Shown: positions 48,301-57,934, counted from the stretch's first letter. The stretch: 64,000 nt of DNA from Cladopsammia gracilis (GCA_022457155.1 JAJGOT010000034.1:1705501-1769500), one strand, 5' to 3'. Notes: a model not told the origin generated them from the letters alone. Numbers and translations are program-made.

Positions 48301-49282
48301 TATATTTGCGCCATTAAGTAACAATGCGTGTAAGAACTAGGCAATCCTCTATTGTTCTGCGGCATTTCGCTTTCCCCACATACGATTGTTTAGATTTTCT
48401 TACTGAGAATGCATCAACCTATGGATAACACGTTTTTGAAATAAAATGTACTGAAACTTTATTTTAAAGCGATATTTTTTTTGTGTTACAAGATTTTATC
48501 CAATCATGAGACTCCAAAACAATGGCCAAGAAAGGCTTCTAATTTTCCATGTTTCCCACATAGAAATTTTGCTGCATTAAAACTCAGAATAGTTTTTACT
48601 AAAAGGGAATCAATAAGTAAACTAGAGAGAAATAAATGCGCTACCTGATGAAGTGATAGTAGATTTTCATGTTTTAGCCAATGAGGTGGACCGTTTCAAC
48701 AATACCACAATTAAGTAACAATCCGTGTAAGAAGTAGGCAACCCAAATCCACGGAATGCAGGAAGGTGTGAATTGTGCTATTGTTGAAACCGTCCACCTC
48801 ATTGGCTAAAACATGAAAATCGACCATAACTTCATCAGGCAGCGCATTTATTTATCTCTAGTTTACTAATTGATTGCCTTTTAGTGAAAACTATTGTGAT
48901 TTTTAATGCAACAAAAATTCTATGTGGGCAACATGGAAAATTAGAAGTCTTTCTTGGCCATTGTTTTGGAGTCTCACGATTGGCTGAAATCTTGTAACAC
49001 AAAAGAAACATCGCTTTAAAATAAAGTTTCAGTAAATTTTATTTTAAAACCATGTTGTCCATAGGTTGACGTATTCTCAGTACGAAAATTAATCTAAACA
49101 TTCTTATGTGGGGAAAGCGAAATGCATCGGAACAATAGAGAATTGCCTACTTCTTACACGGATTGTTACTTAACACCTTTTTGCATTCCTTGCCGTTGGG
49201 TTGCCTAGTTCTTACTATGACCATTACTTAAAAATGAATTTGTTTGTGTTTTCTTCACAGGCCATCAACAAACCAGCAGTAG
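30360..49282 (+). CDS. EIF3G: Eukaryotic translation initiation factor 3 subunit G
   Basis: Ten exons, 294 residues: 30360-30385, 31304-31347, 32461-32549, 33686-33745, 35314-35418, 36569-36734, 45829-45960, 46659-46792, 47549-47655, 49261-49282. All junctions are GT-AG and phases join cleanly. Human eIF3g is 320 residues. Landmarks: the N-terminal [13 protein letters not shown] (eIF3i-binding region by family knowledge), TEFKxxEEGKLLKIVRTFKV, the zinc knuckle [13 protein letters not shown] (131-143), and an Ala/Gly-rich linker from exon 7. The C-terminal RRM covers about 212-290, with RNP2-like IRVTNL and RNP1 KGFAFINF, ending [15 protein letters not shown]. The protein is an RNA-binding subunit of eIF3 acting in scanning and reinitiation in the cytoplasm. 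Intron 6 is about 9.1 kb because of nested mobile elements. AATAAA lies 48 bases after the stop. Confidence 0.96.
30671..31280. mobile_element. Foldback element in EIF3G intron 1
   Basis: Arms of about 165 bp: TTAAGCTTAAAGTGCC with its inverse at the right, continuing through GAATAGTTGAATGGTAAAAT and CAAATCTCTATAACTCACAA. The right end lies 23 bases before exon 2. A second small element is nested at 31006-31168. Confidence 0.8.
31006..31168. mobile_element. Small TIR element nested in the intron 1 foldback
   Basis: Ends AGGGTTCTCCCTAAATTT and AAGGAGAACCCTGC, with inner paired GCGGTAA / TTACCGC motifs. The left arm of the host foldback lacks this sequence, so it is an insertion in the right arm. 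Confidence 0.65.
32247..32408. mobile_element. TIR element in EIF3G intron 2
   Basis: GGGCCTGGTCGCACTACAGT and its inverse flank a short centre. The arms run on through CAAAAACAAAA. ATA lies on both sides. Confidence 0.8.
33404..33585 (+). repeat. 22-bp minisatellite of 3' splice-site-like units
   Basis: Eight or nine tandem copies of TTTTCTTACAGATGCAGCAT or TTTTCTTACAGATGCGGCAT (period 22), in EIF3G intron 3. Each unit has a pyrimidine tract followed by CAG. The real exon 4 acceptor (AATTTTACAG, exon start 33686) is about 100 bases downstream. Confidence 0.95.
34157..34340. mobile_element. Foldback element in EIF3G intron 4
   Basis: CCTGGTCTTTGTGTGGAAAT pairs with TTTCACGCAAAGGCCAGG, and GAGGCTGAAG pairs with its inverse inside. 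Confidence 0.75.
34344..34751. mobile_element. TIR element in EIF3G intron 4
   Basis: Short ends CATATACCTGCCAA and TTGGCAGGTATATG. The interior contains TCTCACGCTTGCGAGTCC. Directly next to the preceding foldback. Confidence 0.7.
36775..37127 (-). mobile_element. 3' fragment of a non-LTR retrotransposon (LINE)
   Basis: The minus strand encodes a typical LINE C-terminal tail with [38 protein letters not shown] and [14 protein letters not shown], and ends in an AAGTAAGTAAGTAA tail at 36771-36791. The frame stops abruptly at GIHWPE where the 8.37-kb TIR element begins. It resumes beyond that element at 45498, where the minus strand reads RLRSIM. This is a 5'-truncated LINE copy split by a later insertion. 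Confidence 0.85.
38456..39368. mobile_element. 913-bp foldback nested in the large element
   Basis: Ends GTGACCCTCCACGGGAAAAC and its inverse. Arms run through GGGATAAAGGTGATAGCACG and CTCACAACACGC. The interior is rich in AGCGTGTTAA / TTAGCACGCT motifs on both strands. ATAT flanks it. It lies in the intron of the element gene, close to the last-exon acceptor. Confidence 0.85.
43913..44135. mobile_element. 223-bp insert with 12-bp target duplication
   Basis: GGTCGTCAGTTT occurs at 43901-43912 and again at 44136-44147. The insert is an inverted pair (ACTTATGCTGTTCTGGCAAT against its near inverse; CTTCAGGTGTC/GACACCTGAAG at the centre) followed by unpaired sequence. A long duplication plus a 5' inversion fits a retroelement tail copied by twin priming. 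It splits the element gene after codon 26 and shifts its frame by one base. Confidence 0.8.
45498..45525 (-). mobile_element. LINE fragment, continuation beyond the large element
   Basis: The minus strand reads GRLRSIM in the frame that continues into GIHWPEV at 37124. The upstream boundary, and so the LINE truncation point, is unclear. Confidence 0.6.
47110..47410. mobile_element. Palindromic element in EIF3G intron 8
   Basis: GTGCATAACACCCCCTGCAA at the left and TTGCAGTGTGTAACAC at the right, with inner pairs GTTGCAGAAAGTAGAA / TTCTACTTTTTGCAAT. Arms are imperfect. Confidence 0.55.
47745..48010. repeat. 106-bp satellite, 2-3 copies in EIF3G intron 9
   Basis: Same unit and same orientation as the array at 23491-24889 (TTGAATGGTCACACTTTAGG, GTACAGCATAATAAACAGCA). 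Confidence 0.9.
48313..49240. mobile_element. Large foldback, TTAA-flanked, composite ends
   Basis: Arms of about 380 bp at about 48320-48705 and 48775-49170. Terminal motif GTAACAATGCGTGTAAGAAC lies after TTAA at 48313-48336. A similar motif (GTAACAATCCGTGTAAGAAG) lies at about 48715, and inverse copies end at 49173 and near 49232. Four end motifs point to one element inserted into another of its kind. It is in EIF3G intron 9. Confidence 0.75.
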
Positions 49283-49330
49283 AAGTCTGCCTGGACTGAT
49301 GCTTGTACCTAAACAAACAAAAAGCAGCAG

Positions 49331-49336
49331 AATAAA
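49331..49336 (+). promoter_or_regulatory. EIF3G: EIF3G poly(A) signal
   Basis: AATAAA, 48 bases after the EIF3G stop codon, followed by an A-rich then T-rich stretch. Confidence 0.6.
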
Positions 49337-49433
49337 AAAAACATTACAATATTATTTCTTTTTCTCTTGCTTTTTTCTTTTTGTCTGGCTCGTTATAACA
49401 TTGCGAGGTCGTGGACGTTCAACGCCCAATCTT

Positions 49434-49563
49434 GGTTTGCAACCACGTGACAAGGCGGCCATGTTGGCAATACATGTTGGAAATACATTTTGCATGAAAA
49501 TAGAGTTTAGTTCCGGTTTTGTTCTTGACCACCAACATGGCCGCCGTGACGTCACGTGCAAAC
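49434..49563. mobile_element. Foldback element
   Basis: GGTTTGCAACCACGTGACAA and CCGTGACGTCACGTGCAAACC at the ends, with GGCGGCCATGTTGG paired to CCAACATGGCCGCC. Confidence 0.75.
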
Positions 49564-49637
49564 CAGCAGTAGTTTGTTGTTTAACGACAACCCCACCCAA
49601 ACTTTAAAGAAAATTTGGTTAAATCAACTGAGTTGAT

Positions 49638-49740
49638 ATGGTAAAATGGCTATTGTCAAGAGATTCAAAGTTGACGAAGGGCTAGCGCTGGAAACGTCAG
49701 CTATTGAATCTCTTGACAGTGGGCAATTTACCTTATCAAA
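49638..49740. repeat. Short inverted repeat with retroelement-tail motif
   Basis: TATTGTCAAGAGATTC pairs with GAATCTCTTGACAGTG around GACGAAGGGCTAGCGCTGG. The latter resembles the GACGAAGG...GAAACGTC tail seen also at 59510-59555. Confidence 0.55.
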
Positions 49741-49769
49741 GTAAAAAGAAAAGTTTTAAGGTTATTGTA

Positions 49770-51112
49770 AACCTTTGAGGGTGCCTTCCCGAAAATCTTT
49801 CGTACTCGCGCTATTTTTAACGAAACCCCAGAAAACTATGTATCACTGTAAAGCTAATAAATTGTAGATTCCGAAAATAGAAATTATTTTTCCTGTTTCC
49901 CCTTTAGTTAAGGGTGCGCGAGCCTTAAACGCAAAACCGACGAGGTTTGCTTCACTGAATTACCAGTCTCCGTGTTAGCGCGAAAATCAAAACAAACTGG
50001 TCCGTGTCACTCAAGAGTTTATGGCCCAACAAAGTGTGTGAGGCTTTTCGATATTTTCATTGGTTCCCGAGTAAATCCACTTTGAAGTTGGACAATAGAA
50101 AATTGTTCTATGCGCGTCACAATTTGGGACGCCACGAGAATAGTATTTGGAATTTCCTAAAAGCCCCACACACTTTGGTGCATAAATATCCAGCAAACAT
50201 ACTGGCTAAGTTTCGTGAAAATCTGACAAATCTACATACCCTATTAATTCATTTGAACAGAGGCCATTCTCGCAAAAACAAACCGAGTTTTTGGCCTCGA
50301 AAGATTTTCACTGTTTTCACACCTCATTTGAGGTGGTTGAACACAGTTTGCTCGCGCTCTTTAATTTCAGCTGCTTACGTGAGTCAGCACGTGCAGAGTT
50401 TTGAGAAAAACAAACGTGGCGCCTATTCATCGATCATTTTATTTTGCTCAGCGTGGATCGCGAAAGTGTTGTTTTTCGTCTTAAAATCAAACAATTTGTT
50501 GTTCGTAAAAATGTTTGTTGAATCAATAGATAATATATAGAACCATTGAAGAAATACACTGCCTTTTTGGTCGTTTTTGTCTCAGTCAAATGCAACGCAT
50601 GCGCAGTTTACCAAAAAAATTGTGACTGGTTATTTAAGCGATTTTTTCTTGGAAATGTGCTGATTTCTACGGAACCACTCGTTAGAATTTCACAAAATTT
50701 GGCACAATAATAGTTCCGAATATGCCGAACTCACCTGTCATCAGAAATTTGAAATCTAACAGAGGAGATTTTTACAAAACGCAAACATATTAAACCACAA
50801 ATTACGGAAGATCCCTCTGTTAAAATTACATGAGACCAGTGCTAACATGCGAATATTTTTACGAGTTTACAAATGATGGACAAAATCTAACGACTAGATT
50901 TTCTGAAAGTAAACGAAACCAAATATTGCAGGCTGATTTACAATCCACCGTGTTGCCATGGCAACACCCTTAAAGCTCAACAAAAATATCAAAATATATA
51001 GCTTGTTGTTTAATTGTATGCCTCACCAATTGTGGGCGCCCAGACATTAGTAGTTTTAAAATGACAATGAATGACGCATAGGTACAGTGAAACTGTGTTC
51101 AGTCACCTTAAG
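49770..51112. repeat. Interspersed repeat region without recognised gene
   Basis: GAGGTGGTTGAACACAGTTT at about 50328 and its near inverse AAACTGTGTTCAGTCACCTT at 51089 look like the ends of a TIR element of about 785 bp. A 178-codon frame at 50004-50540 has no domain content and crosses the left end, so it is not called as a gene. Confidence 0.5.
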
Positions 51113-51911
51113 CGGCTGTCATCGTGGTCGTGCCGCCAACCAATGAAATAAAACATAGAACCCCCTGAAAAGCATCGTCACACAGCAGTATATGTGAATT
51201 TTAGTCAAGTTATTCAAAGGGAGAAACCATAGAAAAAACGGCAAAGTTTCGCGCAACTGCAAACCCAAATGAGCGGAAAGAACGTAACGAAAACGCAGCA
51301 AAATTGTTGTGGAAACAAACGAGCGAAAAGGGCCAGTGAGAGTTTTCAAAAAAATAAAAACACAACAGACGTGGCCGCGGAAATTGACCGAAAACACGCG
51401 CTGGTATCTTTCACTCTTGGCCGCGGTTCTTTTCACTCGTGATCTCTACAATTCTGCTAACCAAAAATTTCCACTTTGGCTTTAATAGTCAAATTGTAAA
51501 TCTTCAGGAATTGGAACAAGCGTAGACGACCGTGTAAAACATGGAAAATGGCCGGGGAGAATACGCTATTACGCTACAATAGAATACGCATTGACGATGT
51601 GATATGCGCTCCGCATTGCGATGTAAACAAAATATGCATAACCATAGGCGTACGAGGGGTGGGGGCTGGGGGGGGCTGCAGCCCCCCCCAGTCGTAAAAA
51701 AATATAGTATTATTCGGGCAAAACTGGTCGACTATTCGGGTACGACAGACACAGAAAAATTACTGAATTATTTTGTGATTCAATGTCTTAAATTAATTGT
51801 TTTTATTTCGTTACTCACATTACTCACTTAACTTTCTAACCAAGCTCTACTACATCGATCATGTCATTGATGTGATAGCTCCATAAGATGCTAACCGCGT
51901 GAGCAGACATA
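51113..51911. other. Non-coding, no gene recognised
   Basis: Contains a G-run/C-run inverted pair at about 51655-51690 that may be the left end of a further element (GGGGGGGCTGCAGCCCCCCC). Confidence 0.4.
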
Positions 51912-52289
51912 GGCCCTATTTACATGGAAAGGGGATGATCCTAGTGCTAGGATCATCCGATCGCAACATGTTTTCTACTTTCAGTTTACATGCAAAGGGT
52001 TGCATTTGGCCCTAGCGCTAAGATAACACTAGCGCTAGGACCATCCGAGCTCCATGTAAACGGCCTCGGGAGCTCCAAGGTTATCTTTGCTTCAGTTTTT
52101 GTTATTGTCGCCCACCGTCTTGCTTTGCAACCGCGCCGAACTTAAAGGTACTGGGGCCATCCTACCGAATTTTTCACGTAAACCAAATGAAGAGTTGATC
52201 CTGGATGCCGCATTTACGCATGTAAACCTAATGAACCTTCTAGAATCATCCTAGCACTAGGATCATCCTCTTTCCATGTAAATAGGGCC
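51912..52289. mobile_element. TIR element, 378 bp
   Basis: GGCCCTATTTACATGGAAAG and its inverse, with ATA on each side. Inner repeats of CTAGTGCTAGGATCATCC occur near both ends. Confidence 0.8.
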
Positions 52290-53106
52290 ATAGAACGACA
52301 AATTTGCGTTGTGGTCCGCCAAAGGTGGGAATGATATTGTAGACGGCGCAGGGACTGAAACTAAGTATAACATTTGGCGACCATCTTGCTTAGGACAGCA
52401 TGTGTGGTTGGTATCTGGTCGTTCAAAGCATGTCTCTCGAAGTCTCGTAAAATATCTCTTATCGGTACCGTGTGAAGTGCGAAGAATGCGAGATGTAAAA
52501 GCTCATTCTCGCATCGTTCACAGTGGTAGAAAAGTAAAATGTCAGCGAGTGCTAGAATCATCATCATCATGACGAATAAACATGACGTCACGAGTTTCAT
52601 TCGGGCAAATTAAGTTCAGCCCCCGCGACAAAATTTTTCCCGTACGCCGATGTGCATAACATGTAATGCAAGATCCCGCGGATAAAGTTTAGCGGGAAAA
52701 GTACATTAAGGCTCTGCACTCCGGAAAGAGATTATCGGATTATCACACCTATAGCTACTTATCAACTATTCTCTTGAAACTCTTTTTTAAGAATATCTCG
52801 AGTTCTATTAATGATTTTGCAAAACTTCTTTCAATATTTTCCAGATGAATGTTATATCTTTACAGAAATTAAAAAAAAATAAAATTATGCAAAATGGGAC
52901 CATAAAGGTTTACTAAAAATTGCTAAATAATCGGATAAATTTTTATCGGCGGAATGACTTATCACAGACAAATGGTGAAACAATCGACCGCTATTCTTTC
53001 ACTTAAAGGCAGTGCACTGAAATAGAATTTTACGCACAATTTTAATTATAAAATCAAAATCATCGTTTGCTTGAACATGAAGTTCCGGTATAAAAGGAGC
53101 CTGGCT
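52290..53106. other. Non-coding, no gene recognised
   Basis: An 87-codon plus frame at 52309-52572 has no recognised domain and no splice context that I could support. Confidence 0.4.
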
Positions 53107-53495
53107 CGAATGCCCAATGATTGGTGAACACGTTGTTATCATTTTTGTGACACAATATCTTACTATAGCAACAGTATAACGTGCTGAAAACACCCTTAAT
53201 TTTAGCTTTAAGTGTTAATAACTCAAAAATGACTCCGAAACCCCATTTTTTTTTGTTGAATTTAGATCAGTAGGATAAGATGCAACTTTTGGCAAAGTTT
53301 AAAAAAATTCTGCAGGTGGGATTCAGAGCCACCTTAAATTTTCGATAATAAAAATGGGGTTCACCGAGTCATTTTTGAGTTATTAACACTTAAAGCTAAA
53401 ATTAAGGGTGTTTTCAGCACGTTATACTGTTGCTATAGTAAGATATTGTGTCACAAAAATGATAACAACGTGTTCACCAATCATTGGGCATTCGA
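53107..53495. repeat. Near-perfect 145-bp inverted repeat
   Basis: Arms 53107-53251 and 53351-53495, separated by about 99 bp. They include GTGAACACGTTGTTATCATT and TTAGCTTTAAGTGTTAATAA with exact inverse partners. Only a few differences were seen near the inner ends. Confidence 0.9.
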
Positions 53496-53726
53496 TTGAT
53501 GTCATGATTGTAGCATCAACTGATAAAAAGTGGTTTTAATGATCCTTCAAAATCTAAGTCTTGGAAAGTGCTGGAAACTGTTGGGAGCCACCTTAAAACG
53601 CGAACTGAAAAACGGGCCATGAAAGACACAAGTATTCCTCGTTCTTTAAGCGCGTGCGGATAAATTACATGCGCTTTATTAGACGAAGCGCAATAAAACT
53701 ACTCCCATAAACCTTAGAATCGAAAT

Positions 53727-53970
53727 AATCGGAGACTTCTTAGAAATCGTACTTAAGTAAAATCGGAGAATAGGAACTTCAATCACAGAATAGGAGAATC
53801 GTAGAATCGGAAGAATCGGAGACTTATTCTCCGAAATCGCGGATAAGAAACTTCAATCGCAGAATAGGAGAATCGTAGGGCGGAAGAATCGGAGACTTAT
53901 TCTTAGAAATCGTACTTAAGTAAAATCGGAGAATAGGAAACTTCAATCGCAGAATAGAAGAAAATCTGTT
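53727..53970. repeat. Imperfect tandem repeat
   Basis: About three copies of a unit with GAATCGGAGACTTATTCT, AATCGGAGAATAGGAA and CTTCAATCGCAGAATAGGAG, period roughly 80-95 bases. Confidence 0.8.
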
Positions 53971-53999
53971 GTGCTAAATAGGAGAATGCTACCCCTTAA

Positions 54000-55030
54000 T
54001 CGGTTATACTATTCTACGATTTAGCAATAATCGTACTACTCTCGTTTCAACATGAGGAGGTGTATTATTAAAATAGTAGGTCGCTTTTTGACTCGATCAA
54101 ATCGGTTTTACATGTACTTAATGTCGATGAGCGAACGATTTCATTCGCGAGGGCCGGTAGTCGGAGATTTTGAAACCGCGGGCTTAACGGTTTGTTGTTT
54201 AAGATGGAAAGTAAATTCCGCAGGGACACCCAACAACCGCCTATACAGGTTTTAAGGCCGATTTAGACGTATCAACTGCTTCGTGCTACTTGTAATTTTG
54301 CAGGCTGATCGCCTCATGCTAAAATAGTATACGGCTTCGCTCTTGGGAGATCATTCGTGGCTACAATAGGTTGTTTTAACAGGGCAGATATAATCGGAGA
54401 GACCACTCATAGTCTGTCTAATAAAAACATTGCCACTGTGAAGTAATGACTTTTGTGGCCGGACGATGTCAGCCTGCGTGGCAGGCGCAAAGGGGAGGGA
54501 AAGGGAGGATTTGGGTCGCGCGTGAAGCGATGATTTATCCTCTAGAGACCCGCCGCTGTACACTCTGGGGATTGCGTAGATGCATGAAATGCAAATTCAA
54601 TGAACTTGACTTCATAATAAACGCACGTACGCCATGTTCGAGACTTCATTTTGATGCGATTTTTCCAAATCATCATAATTTTAAATACAAACCTTTACCA
54701 TGTCACGCGGCAAAACTTCCCTCGGGTTCTTGGGCAGTATGTACACTTTGTTAAAATGTAGATTGAAACAAAAGTCACCGTTAAAAAAACTGAAAATAAT
54801 TGTATCTGACCTAAAACGTGTAAATTAAATATTAAATGTTCGGCAGCTTTTCTGTTGCCTTCGTCGGAGTAGAATGACTATGAATAATTAAAATACTTTT
54901 TCAGACTTGCCTGGGCTCCAAGCATGTCCAATACACCCAAACTGAGTCGATTCGTCTAAGGCAGTTGACGATTCGACTCTCACCGGAAACAGGTCGCGAT
55001 TTAGCAGACCAACTAACCGGAAGTGTGGTT
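54000..55030. other. Repeat-rich non-coding stretch
   Basis: No supported exon. Plus frames at 54052 and 54446 lack recognisable content. Confidence 0.4.
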
Positions 55031-55450
55031 CCGCAGACCGGAAGTGTGGTTGTTTAAGACAACAACACAACATGAACCTTCCTCGTTCTTAAAACGTGTG
55101 CACGAGAAAGGAACATATCGCGACGAAAGCTATCAAGAGTGTGCTCGGTTTGACACGACGGTCTTTAGTGTGGTTGCTTAAGACAACAACACAGCATGAA
55201 CCTTCCTCGTTCTTAAAGCGTGTGCACGAGAACGGAAATATATCAAGCGTGCGTTCGGTTCGACACGAACCATCTTCGAGAAAGTTGAAACCACCGTTTG
55301 CGCTCACCGATCGGGCTCACCGGAAATGTGGTCAAATGAAACAATGACATGAATATTTCTCGTTCTTAAAGCGTGTGCACGAGGAAGGAGCATATCGCGC
55401 GTGTGCTCGGTTCGACACGAACCATCGATCGATCCGACTCACCGGAAATT
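55031..55450. repeat. Imperfect tandem repeat, three units
   Basis: Units share CCTTCCTCGTTCTTAAA, GCGTGTGCACGAG and GTGTGCTCGGTTCGACACG, with spacing of about 125-165 bases. Confidence 0.8.
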
Positions 55451-56031
55451 GGTCACGCGTGACACGGCAAGCAGGGAGGGTAGAAAATGCGAACGAATCG
55501 TCTCGATTCGACTCGAATCGACTCGATTCGGGGTTCTTGTAGTCGATCCGTCTTCCCGGAAGTCGATTTGCGAGACACTTACATGTAGAAAGAAAACGAA
55601 AATTTTCACCGGCTGTTATGTATTTACTCGTTTATGGTGTATTAGTAGTGTGGTAAAAATCAATACACGTTGAAGAAGAGGCAACTCTCTTTTAGGGAGT
55701 AAGAGACAGTGGAACTAAAACTCGCTGGAATCGCTTCGAATAGACCCCCAAACCACTCAAGACACAAATAAAAACACAAAGAAGTTCAGGTGAGCCATTT
55801 TCATTGAAATATCGTTCGTAATTTTACGCTCAAATTCGAAGCGAATTTTCCCATACAAATCCTTATAATGTCGCTATTACGAAACAGTTTTTATACCACG
55901 ACGTTTAAACAGCACTTGAGCTTGGGGTACCTGTGACCAATGTGGCTTACATGACAAGTTTTTCAACATGACTGTTTGCATTTTGGCGACCTAATCTGAG
56001 AGATCGCTATCTCAACATTTCAAGGAGTTGG

Positions 56032-56138
56032 ATGACGACAAACGACCCAGAAACGACAGCAAACGATTCAGAAGGAATTTCTGGTGCTAAGAAAAGTGAT
56101 TTTGATCGCCAGATTAAAGCTAGAAGTGAAGAATCGAG
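56032..56138 (+). CDS. Orphan first exon, gene unknown
   Basis: ATG followed by 35 codons and two bases, ending at a good GTAAG donor (TCGAG/GTAAGATG). The encoded start is hydrophilic: MTTNDPETTANDSEGISGAK, then KSDFDRQIKARSEES. Upstream, CAG/GTGAGC at 55790 could be a 5' UTR donor. I could not find the next exon; it would have to accept phase 2. The gene would run toward, or past, TMEM163 on the opposite strand. A chance ORF ending at a chance donor is the alternative. Confidence 0.35.
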
Positions 56139-56408
56139 GTAAGATGTTGGGTTATAATTCATTTGAATTGCTCTAGATTTAAGTCTGTCCCTGAGGGATG
56201 CAACAAAGGCAAGCAAGCCTTAGGGAAACGCTGGCGATCATTCACAGACTTCAGACACAGCGTTGGTGTAAGAGTGGAATGTTAAGATTCCAAGAACAAG
56301 CGTTTCTGTCGATTGTTCATTCCACGTTCCAATATCTCCACATAGTTTGGATGAATGTCACGCTCAGTCCCCCCCCCCCCCCCCCCCCCTACTCCCTATG
56401 ATGGGCTA

Positions 56409-57032
56409 TACGGGGATGCTCCGCCCGAAAGGGCTATCTTTTTGAGGCTGGAGGTACAGCTATTTCAATTAACGTTGTCGGATGAAAGCTTAAAGCTACA
56501 AGACAAGATAGTTGAGAGCGGCGCAAAAGAAACGTTTTTCCCGCTCGTCGCATCTCGCTCATTCGCACCGTTTCTTTTCGTTTCGCCGCTCCCAACTATC
56601 TACATGCTTAGAACAAGCGCTCGGTTTACCCGTTCGGTCTTGACTTGTAGGCTTTGAGCTTTGAGCTTTGAGCTTTCACCCGACAACGTTAATTGAAATA
56701 GCTGTATACATGTATGAAAGGGTCGGGATTTCACGAGTTGAAGTATATGAAAGGGTAGGGATTTCACGAAGAATAGGAAAGGGTAGCGAAAATACGAGTT
56801 GAAGCATAAAAAAGGTAGGGGCTGCCATTTAAGTATTATAAAAAGGGCCTTTCAAAATATATCAAACAGACGCACGTAAAGGCTATATGAAAGGGGTACG
56901 GTACCATTTTCAGTGAAAGGTATATGGAAGGGGTACCATTTTCAATGAAAGGTATATGAATGGGGTACCTTTCTGTCAAAAATGGTATATGAAAGGGTGA
57001 GGGTTTGGACCTTGGGGCGGAGCATCCCCGTA
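56409..57032. mobile_element. TIR element abutting the TMEM163 stop codon
   Basis: TACGGGGATGCTCCGCCC at the left pairs with GGGGCGGAGCATCCCCGTA at the right. The interior after about 56710 has repeated ATGAAAGGG and GGTACCATTTTCA motifs. MITE G copy 2 is nested near its left end. The right end is 17 bases beyond the TMEM163 stop. Confidence 0.75.
56455..56706. mobile_element. MITE family G, copy 2 (nested)
   Basis: TACAGCTATTTCAATTAACG and its inverse, continuing TTGTCGGATGAAAGCTT / AGCTTTCACCCGACAA. Same family as 19307-19466. Confidence 0.85.
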
Positions 57033-57049
57033 CAAAACTTTGTGATTTC

Positions 57050-57934
57050 TTACAACTCTGAGTTAAATATCTGGAAAGGCATTTCTTTGTACACAAAAAT
57101 ATCCACAAGAATCTTCAAGCCGCTTGCTAGAATGACGAGCGCGAGCGTAATGGCAACTAAATGGTCCAAATACCACAAGTGTGAGATTTGATCCAGGATC
57201 AATGAACTGATAAAAAGACCAAATAAAATCCCACTGGTCACCGCGTCATCAATGCACAGCGAGATAAGCACAGGGCTCTTGTTTCGCTTGGCTATGCAAC
57301 ACTCTAAAACGGCAAGAACACAGTAAATGAAGCTAAAAGCTAACAGAACTGGCCATGTGATATCGGAGTGCTTCGGTTTGTTTACATCTACTAGATGGAA
57401 GGTCGACACGGCTATTGTGATACCACCGTCAATTGTAAAGGCCACTCCAAACGCAATCGATCCATATTTCTCTCTCGCCAACCCAACTTTGCCTTCCCTG
57501 TCATCGCTAAACCGCCAAATTACAACAGAAGCGCTAAATACGGCCAAAAGTGAATCAAGGGCGGATGCGAGGACGGCGGAACTATCCATTGTGGCCGAAG
57601 CAAAAAATGAAACGCCACAGAAAATCACCGAAGCGATTAAACTCGCTATTGCAACAGCGAGCGTAGGTCTTCTCCATTTGCGTATTTTGTTGATTCGTGT
57701 CACTGTTTCTTGTTTATTAGTATCTGTATCGTCTGTGGTAAAGGATACACACGGTGTTTTTTCGACAACACCGTCCTCTACCGCAGGGCTGAATTCTGCC
57801 TTGAAGGTGGCTGCCAATTTCGACGAAAGCAGTGGCGACTCTCCCTGGACATGGCGTAAGGCGGACGATGAAGACGCTTGACCCTTCTCGGGGGTTTGCT
57901 CTTTCATTGCAGACTTACTGCTATCTTTTTCCAT
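57050..57934 (-). CDS. TMEM163: Transmembrane protein 163, zinc transporter
   Basis: Single-exon gene of 294 residues, close to the human length of about 289. A hydrophilic N-terminus (1-88) precedes six membrane segments at about 90-112, 119-141, 148-171, 182-206, 212-237 and 244-271. Family landmarks: SSAVLASALDSLLAVFSASV with IWRFSDD in and after segment 2, ISLCIDDAV in segment 5, and WYLDHLVAITLALVILASGL then KILVDIF in segment 6. TMEM163 belongs to the cation-diffusion-facilitator group and exports zinc at plasma membrane and vesicles (family knowledge). In human, two Asp residues four apart in segment 2 are important; here the first is D127, but the second position is A131. The call rests on aligned motifs from memory; a related CDF-like paralogue is the alternative. 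A mobile element begins 17 bases past the stop. Confidence 0.85.
   Translation of the reverse strand: MEKDSSKSAMKEQTPEKGQASSSSALRHVQGESPLLSSKLAATFKAEFSPAVEDGVVEKTPCVSFTTDDTDTNKQETVTRINKIRKWRRPTLAVAIASLIASVIFCGVSFFASATMDSSAVLASALDSLLAVFSASVVIWRFSDDREGKVGLAREKYGSIAFGVAFTIDGGITIAVSTFHLVDVNKPKHSDITWPVLLAFSFIYCVLAVLECCIAKRNKSPVLISLCIDDAVTSGILFGLFISSLILDQISHLWYLDHLVAITLALVILASGLKILVDIFVYKEMPFQIFNSEL

Noticed and set aside
50004..50540. 178-codon plus frame
   Set aside because: It lies in interspersed repeat sequence, crosses a TIR-like end motif and has no recognised domain or splice context.
56836..57108. Minus frame rich in IPF and YPFH repeats
   Set aside because: It comes from tandem GGTACCATTTTC motifs in the mobile element and overlaps the 3' end of TMEM163 in another frame.
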